Assembly (NCBI RefSeq): GCF_050003625.1 | Contig: NC_134397.1 | Coordinates: 152,602,691-152,666,690 of the forward strand | Origin: Haematobia irritans | Lineage: Eukaryota; Arthropoda; Insecta; Diptera; Muscidae | Direction of reading: 5' to 3' | DNA length: 64,000 bases | Shown here: positions 35,166 to 47,330 of the stretch, piece by piece | How positions within the stretch are numbered: the stretch's first letter is position 1 | Layout of the letters: each line of letters begins with the position of its first letter | Translations under genes and position numbers: made by a program | The notes under the pieces: generated by a model | Told to the model about the DNA's origin: nothing | The model's input: the letters and a program-made list of their open reading frames with translations, nothing else | The model's database searches: none

Positions 35166-35284
35166 ACTGAGAGCAGTGTTGCCTGCATTTTTCAGGCTCT
35201 TGTCCCCAAATTATCATGTCCCCAAAAATCCCCAATTTAAATTTAAATTCCTCACAAAAATCCCCAATACATTTTTGATCATTT

Positions 35285-36362
<1,078 letters not shown>

Positions 36363-36716
36363 GATCAAAATATATCAAAAAACACAAAATAATCACGAAG
36401 TTACTGTTTGCATACAATATTTAATATGTTTTTTTGTTGAAAACACTTGTTTGATGAAATATTCCACAATTTAAATAATTTTAAATTATTTGCAAACTTA
36501 TCTCTTCCACTCAATTTTACAAATGCGGAAAGTACACTGCTGAAACTACAAAATTAATAGGAAAAGCAAATATTTATAACGGTTCTTCACATTCTTAGAC
36601 AAAGAGAGATCATACACAATTATTGTTTTGCCGCTCTTATCGCAGTACGTCATATATTAAAGAAATTATAGAGACTTAAACTTACCCGCACAATTGTGCG
36701 TACACGGTCGGAAAGG
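36363..36716. other. short unique island between TA tracts
   Basis: About 350 bp without repeats. On the minus strand it carries a donor-like GCGG|GTAAGTTTAAG near 36688 just inside ACCGTGTACGCACAATTG, and TATAAATATTTGC near 36580. Neither is backed by an open frame, so no exon is called. Confidence 0.3.
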
Positions 36717-36997
<281 letters not shown>

Positions 36998-37009
36998 CAG
37001 CTCTGCTGT

Positions 37010-37125
37010 AGAAAAACAGTAATAATAATCAAGCAAGCTACAATAACAAGAGACTGGTGATCGTCTTCCAAATGGTCGAGATATGAAAATGGAGTTCGGA
37101 ATTCCTTGTATTTATGAATGAATAT
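37010..37125. repeat. interspersed repeat fragment shared with 4540-4645
   Basis: AAGAGACTGGTGATCGTC, TTCCAAATGG and ATATGAAAATGGAGTTCG recur in the same order and orientation at 4557-4610. In both places DINE-type sequence is adjacent. Family not identified. Confidence 0.5.
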
Positions 37126-40100
37126 AGAAAAAAATTAAAAAATGTTCTATATACAAAAAAATATTTGACAAAATGTTCTATATAGAAATATAATTTTGAC
37201 AACATTTTCTATATAGAAATAAAATTTTGACAAATTTTCTATATAGAAATAAAACAACATTTTCTATATAGCAATAAAATTTCGACAAAATGTTCTATAG
37301 AAATAAAATTTTGACACAATTTTCTATATAGAAATGAAATTTTGACAAAAAATTCTATAGAAATAAACTTTTGACAAAATTTTCTATATGGAAATAAAAT
37401 TTTGATAAATCTTTCTACAGATATAAAATTTTGACAAAATTTTCTATAGGAATAAAATTTTGACAAAATTTTCTATAGGAATAAAATTTTGGCAAAATTT
37501 TCTATAAAAATAAAATTTTCACAAAATTTGCTATAGAAATAAATTTTTGACAAAATTTTCTATGGAAATAAAATTTTGACAAAGTTTTCTATAGAGATAA
37601 AATTTTGACAAAGTTTTCTACAGAAATAAAATTTTGACAAAATTTTTTAAAGAAACAAAATTTTGACAAAATAGTTTATAGAAATAGAATTTTGACAAAA
37701 TTGTCTATAGAAATAGAATATTGACAAAAATTTTCTATAGAAATAAAATTTTGACACAATTTTCTATATAGAAATGAAATGTTGACACAATTTTTTATAT
37801 AGAAATAAGAATTCGACAAAATTTTCTATAGAAATAAAATTTTGACATAATTTTCTATATACAAATGAAATTTTGACAAAATTTTCAATAGAAATAAAAT
37901 TTTGGCAAAATTTTCTATATACAAATGAAATGTTGACAAAATTTTCTCTATAGAGATAAAATTTTGGCAAAATGTGCTATATAGAATAAAATTTTGACAA
38001 AATTTTCTATATAGAAATAAAATTTTGACAAAATTTTCTATACAGAAATAAAAATTTTCTATATAGAAATAAAATTTTGACAAATCTTTCTACAGATATA
38101 CAATTTTGACAAAATTTCCTATAGGAATAAAATTTTGACAATATTTTCTATAGGAATAAAATTTTGGCAAAATTTTCTATAAAAATAAAATTTTGACACA
38201 ATTTTCTATATACAAATGAAATTTAGACAAAATTTTCTATAGAAATAAAATGTTGACAAAATTTTCTATATAAAAATTACATGTTGACAAAATTTTCTCT
38301 ATAGAGATAAAATTTTGGCAAAATGTGCTATATAGAAATAAAATTTTGACAAAATTTTCTATATAGAAATAAAATTTTGACAAAATTTTCTATAGCAATA
38401 AAATTTTGACAAAATTTTCTATACAGAAATAAAATTTTGACAAATCTTTCTACAGATATACAATTTTGACAAAATTTTGTATAGGAATAAAATTTTGACA
38501 AAACTTTCTATATAGAGATAAAATTTTGGCAAACTTTTCTATATAGGAATAAAATTTTGACAACATTTTCTAATAGAAATAAAAGTTTGACAAAATTTTC
38601 TATAGAAATAAAATTTTTCACAAAAGTTTCTATAAAAATACAATTTTCTATGGAAATAAAATTTTGACAAAGTTTTCCATAGAAATGAAATTTTGACAAA
38701 ATTTATTCCTATAGAAATAGGAATAAAATTTTGGCAAAATTTTTTATAAAAATAAAATTTTCACAAAATTTTCTATAAAAATAAAATTTTCACAAAATTT
38801 GCTATAGAAATAAATTTTTGACAAAATTTTCTATGGAAATAAAATTTTGACAGAGTTTTATATAGAGATAAAATTTTGACAAAGTTTTCTATAGAAATAA
38901 AAGTTTGACAAAATTTTTTAAAGAAATAAAATTTTGACAAAATAGTTTATAGAAATAGAATTTTGACAAAATTGTCTATGGAAATAGAATATTGACAAAA
39001 ATTTTCTATAGAAATAAAATTCTGACACAATTTTCTATATAGAAATTAAATTTTGACAAAATTTTCTATATATAAATAACATTTTGACAACATTTTCTAT
39101 ATAGAAATAAGATTTCGACAAAATTTTCTATAGAAATAAAATTTTGACACAATTTTCTATATACAAATGAAATTTTGACAAAATTATCTATATACAAATG
39201 AAATGTTGACAAAATTTTATATAGAAATAAAATTTTGACAAAATGTTCTATATAGAAATAAAATTTTGACAAATCTTTCTACAGATATACAATTTTGACA
39301 AAATTTTAATAGGACAATATTTTAATAGGACAATTGACAATATTTTCTAAAGGAATAAAATTTTGGCAAAATTTTCTATAAAAAATAAAATTTTCACAAA
39401 ATTTTCTATAAAAAATAAAATTTTCACAAAATTTTCTATAGAAATAAAATTTTCACAAAATTTGCTATAAAAATAAATTTTTGACAAAATTTTCCATGGA
39501 TATAAAATTTTGACAAAGTTTTCCATAGAAATGAAATTTTGACAAAATTTTCTATAGGAAAAAAATTTTGACAAAATTTTCTATAGGAATAAAATATTGA
39601 CAAATTTTTCTATGGAAATAAAACTTTGACAAAAAGTTTCACGGAAATAAAATTTTGACAAAATTTCCTATATAAATAAATTGTTGCCAAATTTTCTATA
39701 GAAATAAAATTTTATAAAGAAGTAAAATTTTGACAAAATTTTGCATGTAAATAAAATGTTCACAAAATTTCCTATAGAAATAGAATTTTGACAAAATTTT
39801 CTTTAAAAATAAAATTTTCTATAAAAATAAAATTGTGACAAAGTTTTCTATATCAAGAAATATGTTGACATTTTCTATAGAAATAATATATTGACAAACT
39901 TTTCTATAGAAATAAAAATTTGAAAAAATTTCCTATAGAAATAAAATTTTGACAAAATGTTCTATAGAGAAAATGTTGACATTTTCTATATAGAAATGAA
40001 ATTTTGACAAAATTTTCTATATAGAAATGACATTTTGACAAAATTTTATATATAGAAATAAGATTTCGACAAAGTTTTCTATAGAAATAAAATTTTGACA

Positions 40101-41630
40101 CAATTTTCTATATACAAATGAAATTTTGACAAAATTTTCTATATACAAATGAAATGTTGACCAAATTTTCTCTATAGAGATAAAATTTTGGCAAAATGTG
40201 CTATATAGAAATAAAATTTTGACAAAATTTTCTATATAGAAATAAAATTTTGACAAAATTTTCTATAGAAATAAAATTTTGACAAATCTTTCTACAGATA
40301 TACAATTTTGACAAAATTTTCTATAGGAATAAAATTTTGACAATATTTTCTTTAGGAATAATATTTTGGCAAAATTTTCTATATACAAATGAAATTTTGA
40401 CAAAATTTTCTATATACAAATGAAATGTTGACCAAATTTTTTCTATAGCGATAAAATTTTGGCAAAATGTGCTATATAGATATAAAATTTTGACAAAATT
40501 TTCTATATAGAAATAAAATTTTGACAAAATTTTCTATAGAAATAAAATTTTGACAAATCTTTCTACAGATATACAATTTTGACAAAATTTTCTATAGGAA
40601 TAAAATTTTGACAATATTTTCTATAGGAATAAAATTTTGGCAAAATTTTCTATAAAAATAAAATTTTCACAAAATTTTCTATAGAAATAAAATTTTCACA
40701 AAATTTGCTATAAAAATAAATTTTTGACAAAATTTTCCATGGAAATAAAATTTTGACAAAGTTTTCCATAGAAATGAAATTTTGACAAAATTTTCTATAG
40801 GAATAAAATTTTGACAAAATTTTCTATAGGAATAAAATATTGACAAATTTTTCTATGGAAATAAAACTTTGACAAAAAGTTTCACGGAAATAAAATTTTG
40901 ACAAAATTTCCTATATAAATAAATTGTTGCCAAATTTTCTATAGAAATAAAATTTTATAAAGAAGTAAAATTTTGACAAAATTTTGCATGTAAATAAAAT
41001 GTTCACAAAATTTCCTATAGAAATAGAATTTTGACAAAATTTTCTTTAAAAATAAAATTTTCTATAAAAATAAAATTTTGACAAAGTTTTCTATATCAAA
41101 AAATATGTTGACATTTTCTATAGAAATGATATATTGACAAACTTTTCTATAGAAATAAAAATTTGAAAAAATTTCCTATAGAAATGAAATTTTGACAAAA
41201 TGTTCTATAGAGAAAATGTTGACATTTTCTATAGAAATAATATTTTGACGAAATTTTCTATAGAAATAAAATTTTCACAAAACTTTCTATAAAAATAAAA
41301 TTTTGACAACATTTTCTATAGAAATAAAATTTTGACTAAATCTTCTATGGTAATAAAATTTTGACAAAACTTTCTATAGAAATAAAAATTTTACAAAATT
41401 TTCTATAGAAATAAAATGTTAACGGAACTGCCCATAGAATAAAAATTGGAGAAATTTTTCTATAGAAATAAAAATTTGAAAAAATTGTTCATGGAAATAA
41501 AATTTTGACAAAATTTCCTATATAAAAAAATGTTTGACAAATTTTCTATAGAAATAAAATTTTCAAAAATTTTTCTATAGGAATAAAATTTTGACAAAAT
41601 TTTCTATAGGAATAAAATTTTGAAAATATC
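37126..41630. repeat. 29-bp minisatellite array, 4.5 kb, with higher-order structure
   Basis: Units of about 28-30 bp (AAAATTTTGACAAAATTTTC then TATAGAAAT), the same as the DINE-A internal minisatellite but with no DINE ends nearby. Roughly 150 units. Distinctive strings recur at long distance: CTATAGAAATAAATTTTTGA at 37531 and 38802, and CAAATTTTTCTATGGAAATA at 39601 and 40844. Blocks of about 1.24-1.27 kb were therefore duplicated as units. No coding content. Confidence 0.88.
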
Positions 41631-42364
41631 TGCAGGTAAAGAAATAAGAAAAAACTTTTGGAAAACGTGTAACACCAACATAGCTCTTTTGCTGTTATTC
41701 TTATATTCGGATTCGCCCTAATGTGGGTTTTAATCGATTCAAATAATGTACATTTCGGGAGAGATTATATACATTTTTATGAAAACACCATATTTCTGTA
41801 TTAACGTTATTTTCCCCAATTGGCAAAGATCTTTTAGAATGTTGGATGTAGTGTAGATAATTTCCCCGAAAATAACATTTTGAAGGAGAGCGCAAAATAG
41901 AAATCAATCCAAAATTCAAATAAAATTGGAGTAAAATAAAACGGAATTACATTTTTCACCTTACAGACGATACTCAAAGAGACTCAAAGAGAGAGAGAGA
42001 GAGCGATGAGAGAGAGAGAGAGTATACATATTTTAGTAAAGCGAAAAGCAACACATTAAGCGAAGTAAAAGGGGGGATTGCAATTTCACCACTTTTTGGT
42101 GTGAAGTGGTATTAGAACACAGAGGAAGGGGAATTTACATTTTATCAATTTATATAAGGATACTCTAAAAATTTTTTCCATTTTCTTTGGGTGGATCACA
42201 AGGCAAGAACAAAAAGTACATTTACATTTAGTTATATGAGTATTTGAGCTGCATGTATATAAAACGAAACATATATGGGATCATATAACACGAAACCAAA
42301 AATTTAAATCAACTTATTTCAATACATTTTTAATATTCATTAATAAGTTTCAAACCATACTAAC

Positions 42365-42608
42365 CTTTATATTATAATTAGGGTTCAGTTTTTCTGCACT
42401 ATTGATGTCCACAATATCTCGGGGTTTCCCGAATTACTAATTTTCTTAAAGAAAAAAAAAACACTGCACACTTTCCGAATGTTAATATAAAATAATGTTT
42501 TACACGAATCTATACTAAACGTATGCAAAAAAACTTATTTAAAAGAAAACAAATTATCAAATCACAACTACAAAACATCCCGATCAGTACAAATCACAAA
42601 ATCAAACT
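42365..42608 (-). other. candidate noncoding first exon, copy 1
   Basis: From the inferred start site (42608) to a donor reading AAAG|GTTAGTATGG, 244 nt. It contains one short ATG frame that is absent from copy 2, so I take it as 5' untranslated. The donor and the sequence before it (GCAGAAAAACT ... ATAATATAAAG) are kept in copy 2. The next exon would be to the left, beyond or within the transposon-rich part. Confidence 0.5.
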
Positions 42609-42640
42609 GAAAGCTTAAATTTGTGTACAGTTATTAAATA
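42608..42640 (-). promoter_or_regulatory. TATA + Initiator core promoter, copy 1
   Basis: On the minus strand TATTTAATA starts at 42640 and the insect Initiator TCAGTTT has its A at 42608, giving a TATA position of -32. The following GGGATG at +28 is not a good DPE. GA/CT-rich sequence at 42738-42760 lies about 130-150 bp upstream, where GAGA-factor sites are common. From TATA to about +30 the two copies differ at only about 3 of 62 positions. Confidence 0.6.
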
Positions 42641-43114
42641 CCTGTGAATTTGGGAAAGAGGGAAGCGGATACGGCTTGCAAAAACTGAAATTCACTCAAA
42701 ACCGGTTTGCTAATATTATTCAGAAGAAAGGAAAAAAGAGAGCCAGAGAGAGGGAGAGATAGCCATTAGCAACAAACAACCCCCAAAATATTTTGTGTGT
42801 CCCATTTCTATCTCATTATTTTGTTTGTGTGTGTGTGTGTGTGTTTTTGCATTTACCCACAAAGTGAGACTGAGAATTCTAACTCTCATTTTTAACTGGT
42901 TACTTCCTCGTGTGTTTTTGTGTTTTTTTTTCATTTTTGACAAAAAGAGAGACTGGGAGTGTTAGAGTCTCACGAAAAAGAACCTACAAGACTAGTGATG
43001 CCAATTTAGCTATTTGGCTTGCTAGATCTTGCTATTTTTGCTAGAAACATACGAGTTTTTGATTTCAATTCCATTTTTTTTTTGCAAAATAGAGATTACT
43101 GGCCATTATTTAAC

Positions 43115-43575
43115 ACTTGTGTTCGGCCAGGCCGAAGCTTATGTACCTTCCACAATGGATTGGGTAGAAACTTCTACTGAAGACTGTCATCCACAATCGA
43201 ATAACTTGGGTTGCGGTAACACTTGCCGATGGCAAGGTATCTTAAAACTTCCTAACACCGTCTTCTAAATTGGGGGCTATATATAATTATGGACCGATGT
43301 GGACCAATTTTTGCACAGTTTACGCAAGCCAAATCTGAGCGTCGGTTTATATGGGGGCTATACGTAAAATATCGTCTGACCTACATCAATGACAACTATT
43401 TGCGCCAAGTTTCAAGTCGATAGCTTGTTTCGTTCGGAAGTTAGCGTGATTTCAACAGACGGACGACCGGACGAACGGACATGCTTAGATCCGCTCAGAA
43501 TTTCACCACGACCCAGAATATATATACTTTATGGGATCTTAGAGCACCCTCCTCCTCCTATGGTGGAGGGTATAA
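43115..43575 (-). mobile_element. miniature DINE-A, 460 bp, nearly both ends present
   Basis: Left: ACTTGTGTTCGGCCAGGCCG hairpin region; right: the 5' stem-loop CCTCCTCCTATGGTGGAGGG. The core is reduced to one partial repeat and the minisatellite is gone. It shows how far the family can shrink. It sits at the end of duplication copy 1. Confidence 0.8.
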
Positions 43576-43579
43576 AAAT

Positions 43580-44104
43580 GTGGAAATTCTTTTAATTTAA
43601 TTAAATTTTAATTTAATTTGTTAACTCGCTTCTTTAATATTTTAAGCGGGTCATTTTAACTCTGTTTGCTACAAATACCTTAAAAAAATTAAATAATGCT
43701 ACAAATTATTGACATTTTGTCGAAAAAAAGTGCTAAATCCATTCTAGAAAACTTGGGAATTTTTGCAAATATTTGAAGTCGAATGTTTCAGAAAAGCATT
43801 TTAACGCATTAAAAATCGTAAAAAATAGAAAAATTATTTATTAGGCAAAATATCATTTTTTTAATTCACATCCAAAACACTTTCATATGCGAAGGTTTTG
43901 TAGTGATACGCTATTTCTAAATTGCATCCAAACATATTACATTTACAAAAATTTTATGTCCCAAACATAATATATTCTAACAGATTAACACATATGTCGC
44001 AAACATGTTATGTTTATGAACAATAGTGCGTTAAAAAAATTTGAGTTCCAAACAAATAATTTTTACAACCAAACATATGAAAAACAGTCTTTTTCGTCCG
44101 TGTC
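43580..44104. mobile_element. fragments of MITE H and fold-back G
   Basis: 43590-43900 matches the interior of MITE H (GTTAACTCGCTTC, TTTCAGAAAAGCATTTTAAC). 43905-44103 is the right half of fold-back G, ending ATATGAAAAACAGTCTTTTT then CGTCCGTG. Together they separate the two copies of the segmental duplication. Confidence 0.65.
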
Positions 44105-44659
44105 TTCGGATTCGCCCTAATGTGGGTCTCAATCGATTCAAATAAAATAGAATTCGGAAGATATAAAATACATTTTAATCGAAACACAATTTTTCGGTAT
44201 TAATGTTTTTCCCCCACATGGGAAAGATCATTTAGAATATTGGATGTGGTGTTGATAATTTCCCCAAAATAACTTTTTGAAGTAGAGCACAAAATTGAAA
44301 TCAATCGAAAATTTTAATAAAATTTGAGTAAAATGAAACGGAATTTTTTACCTTAGAGAAGATACTCAAAAAAGAGAGAGGAATTGAAATTGCTCCATTT
44401 TTTTTGGAAGTGAAGAGGTATTAGAATACCGAGAGGAAGGGGAAATTAGATTTTGTCAATTTTTATAAAGAGAATCAAAAAATTATCTCCATTTTCTTTG
44501 GGTGGATCACAAGGCAAGAACAAAAAGTACATTTACCAGTTTTATGAGTATTTGAGATGTATGTATATGATAAAAAAAGGAAACACATATGTGATTATAT
44601 AACACGAAACCAGAAATTGAAATAAAATTTTTCATTAATAAGTTTCAAACTATACTAAC

Positions 44660-44894
44660 CTTTATATTATATTTAGGTTTTAGTTTTTCTGCACTTATAA
44701 TGCCCGCAATATTTAGAGGTGTTCGGAATTACTGATTTTCTTAAAAAAAAAACACTGTACACTTTCGGAATGTTAATATACAATAATGTTTCAGACACAT
44801 CTACAGAAAACTTATGCATAAAAACTTATTTAAGAAAAGTTATCAGATCACAACTACACAACAACCCGATCAGTACAAATCATAAAATCGAACT
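44660..44894 (-). other. candidate noncoding first exon, copy 2
   Basis: 235 nt from the inferred start to a donor AAAG|GTTAGTATAG. It lacks the short ATG frame seen in copy 1. The kept donor in both copies is the main evidence that these are alternative or duplicated first exons rather than neutral repeats. Confidence 0.5.
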
Positions 44895-44926
44895 AAAAGC
44901 TTAAATTTGTGTACAGTTATTAAATA
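44894..44926 (-). promoter_or_regulatory. TATA + Initiator core promoter, copy 2
   Basis: TATTTAATA starts at 44926 and the Initiator-like TTAGTTC has its A at 44894, again -32. Spacing and flanks equal copy 1; the Initiator has C to T at its second base, which may weaken it. GAGAGAGATAGAC lies about 150 bp upstream (45047-45062). Confidence 0.55.
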
Positions 44927-45072
44927 CCTGTGAATTGTGCAAAGAGGAAAGCGGATATGTGTTGCAAAAACTTCATAAAACAGAAACGGAAATCCGCTCA
45001 AAACCGGTTTGCTAATATTATTCTCAAGAGAGCAAAAAGGGAGCCAGAGAGAGAGATAGACATTGGCGAAAA

Positions 45073-45499
45073 CCATGGACAATTGATGTTATATAGATAG
45101 GCCATGTATCTCTTTAAAAAAAAATGTGTCAGTTCCAAAAATTAATTTTCTGACATTTCGTTTTGATTTTTTCGTAAAGAGTCAGTCCCAAATATTAATT
45201 TTCGTGCATTTGCTTTTGTGTTGTTCGTAAAGAGCAATGCTGCTCAAAATTAAATTTCGTATTTTCGCGGTTTTGGTCACAATTTTTTGTTCAAATATGA
45301 ACTTTTAATATTTTAATTTATTTATAAATCCTCTGGTGCATCATAAACGTTCTAATTTTGTGTAAAATTGGCAAACTACAAAATGGAAAACGAAAGAGAT
45401 TGTAAGCGTGCTCTTATTTTTCTCGTTTATTCTTAATCTTCGGAACTCTGAAATATAGTTTGACACCCATGGCCCATCTATGTATTATAAGGTCTATGG
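45073..45499. mobile_element. small inverted-repeat transposon (family K)
   Basis: The ends CCATGGAC ... ATATAGATAGGCCATG and, in reverse, CCATAGAC ... CATAGATGGGCCATG form imperfect inverted repeats of about 33 bp. CGAAAA (or up to TGGCGAAAAC, depending on where the ends are drawn) is duplicated on both sides. Duplication copy 1 near 42765-42785 (CCATTAGCAACAAACAACCC) lacks it. About 427 bp, no coding. Superfamily undetermined. Confidence 0.65.
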
Positions 45500-45700
45500 C
45501 GAAAACAACCCCAAAAATATTTTGTGTGCTGCATTTCTATCTGATGGTTTTGTTTGTATGTGTGTTTGTTTTTGCTGAGAGTTCCAACTCTCATTTTTAA
45601 CCGATTGTTTTTTGCGTGTATTTTCGTTTTACCCAAAAAGAGAGGCTGACGAAAAACAACGTAGAAGACCAGTGATGCCAATTTAGCTATGTGATAGCTA

Positions 45701-46597
45701 CACTCAAAAAAATGAACTCTCTATTTCACTAAAGCCAATTTAACTTTATTTTAGTTCATGGAATTATTATGTTTGGAGAAAGTTTCCTTTAACCCAATAA
45801 GTTTTTGCGTACGTTCACAGAAAAAATATCACCAAAATATTTCCAATTAAAAAGTTAATTGAAGTTGAAAATTTTTTCAATTAATAAATTAATTGATACA
45901 ATTAACTTTTTAATCATGATAGAAAATTAAGTTAATTAAGTCAATGATTGAACATTTTAAAAATTTTAATTAAAAAATTAATTGATACAATTAACTTTTT
46001 AATCAAATTCGGAAGACTAATTCAGTTAAAAAAAGTGCTGATTTTTTTTTTTTTAATTTTTAATGAAAAATGTATTTCAACCAATCATTTGTTAATCCAA
46101 ATAAAAACTTTAAGCCAATTCAGAAAGTAATTAAAAATAGTTACCTTTTGTAATTAATAAATTATTTGAGTTTTGCAATCAACATCAATTAAATTTTTAA
46201 TTGAATCAATTAAAAAATTAATTGAAATTTGCTGAAAAAAAATCAATTAATTTTTTAATCAAGAAATTTTTCTATGCCCAATTAAAACTGTGATTGATAC
46301 TATCATTTTCGTGATTGAAGACATTTCAATTAAAAAATTAATTGTATCAATTAATTTGGTGATTGAATCAGAAAAAATTTTTTTTGTGTGTTAGTTAAAT
46401 TAGCTAAAAAGCGGGAAAAACTTAATAATGTCTAATAAATTTTCTTGAATTTGTCGACAAATATTTACTTATTTTTGTGAGATCGGCGTGTTGGCAGCGT
46501 TTGTAATACTGTGTAGTTCAAATTTTTTAAAAATATTCAAAATTTTCTCAAATTAACCGAAAGTTGTCTTCCTGGTAGGTTCACTGTTTTTTCAGTG
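45701..46597. mobile_element. MITE family E with a nested MITE F
   Basis: The ends CACTCAAAAAAATGAAC / GTTCACTGTTTTTTCAGTG are flanked by TA (45699-45700, 46598-46599). It is split at TGCGTACGTT/TTAGTTAAAT by MITE F (45826-46390). Without F the element is about 330 bp, shorter than the 516-bp copy at 53967. Confidence 0.78.
45826..46390. mobile_element. MITE family F, full length (565 bp)
   Basis: Ends CACAGAAAAAATATCACC and, in reverse, CACACAAAAAAAATTTTTTC. The interior is dominated by AATTAATTGATACAATTAAC-type palindromic words. The copy at 58596-59160 has exactly the same length, in opposite orientation. Nested inside MITE E. Confidence 0.8.
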
Positions 46598-46819
46598 TAG
46601 ATCTATCTACTTTTGACTTGCTAGAAAATTTGTATAATTGCTATTGTTAGAAATATAGCTACTTTATTTCAATTCTGCTTTTTTGCTATATGCAAAATAG
46701 AGATTATTATGTTAACAACCTAATAACGCAGCAAAGTAATGTGGAAGGTGTTGGCAAGGCATAACTTCGAGAGCACTTCCAAAAATGTCCTCCCAAAGAT
46801 TTTCTTTATTTTAACTACA

Positions 46820-47303
46820 CACACGGACGAAAAAGACTGATTTTCATATGCTTAGGTGTCAAAATTATATGTTTGGAACTCAAATTTTTTAACACCATAT
46901 TTTTAAGTGCAACCATATAATATTCATAAACTGGCATAACATGTTTGGGACATATATGTTAATATGTTAGAACATATTATGTTTGGGACATAAAATGTTT
47001 GTAAATATAATATGCTTAGATACAAACATATATTAATTTGAAAATAGCCTATAAACATATATGTGTTTAGAAAGAGAGACCTAGAGAGTTGCTGCAAGTA
47101 AAATAATGGATGTAACCAATTGGCGCCTTAAAAATATATCCACACAAAGAAAATTTCATTAAAATTGTTTACTACCAGTGTATGCCCTAAGGTGAAACAT
47201 AATATGTTTGAACAATACAAACAATATTTTGTTTGGACCAATCCTGAAAATATATATGCTTGAACCAAAATGTGTTTGGGGTATATATTACAGAAGCGAG
47301 GGT
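46820..47303 (+). mobile_element. fold-back G, left half only
   Basis: Starts CACGGACGAAAAAGACTG, holds CATGTTTGGGACATATATGT, and stops at ACAGAAGCGAGGGTG, the inner inverted-repeat point of the full element at 13580-13615. It may be a solo half-element rather than a random truncation. Confidence 0.65.
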
Positions 47304-47330
47304 GCAGGAAGTTCTTTTAATTTAATTTTT

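Larger units (their letters stand above)
41700..43108 (-). repeat. segmental duplication, copy 1 (minus-strand promoter region)
   Basis: It matches 44105-46720 in the same orientation, starting at TCGGATTCGCCCTAATGTGG and ending near GCAAAATAGAGATTA. Shared single-copy-type words include GGTGGATCACAAGGCAAGAA and AACCGGTTTGCTAATATTAT. It carries a promoter, a noncoding first exon and a donor on the minus strand, (GA)n runs at 41985-42020 and 42738-42760, and a GT run near 42830. The repeated unit looks like host gene sequence rather than a transposon. Confidence 0.8.
44105..46720 (-). repeat. segmental duplication, copy 2, with later insertions
   Basis: Same order of sequence as 41700-43108. 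It is longer because of a 427-bp inverted-repeat element (45073-45499) and a MITE E with a nested MITE F (45701-46597). Copy 1 shows the uninterrupted sequence at both places. Promoter, first exon and donor are retained. Confidence 0.78.

Noticed and set aside
36663..36716. Exon ending at the donor-like GTAAGT on the minus strand near 36688
   Set aside because: Upstream sequence is (TA)n and no open frame or acceptor supports an exon.
37239..40527. Series of 60-100-codon frames rich in Lys, Ile, Phe and Tyr
   Set aside because: They are readings of the 29-bp minisatellite in shifting frames.
37126..41630. CRISPR-like array of regular repeats
   Set aside because: Repeats are contiguous AT-rich 29-bp units without unique spacers, in a eukaryotic context, and the unit is a DINE-A minisatellite.
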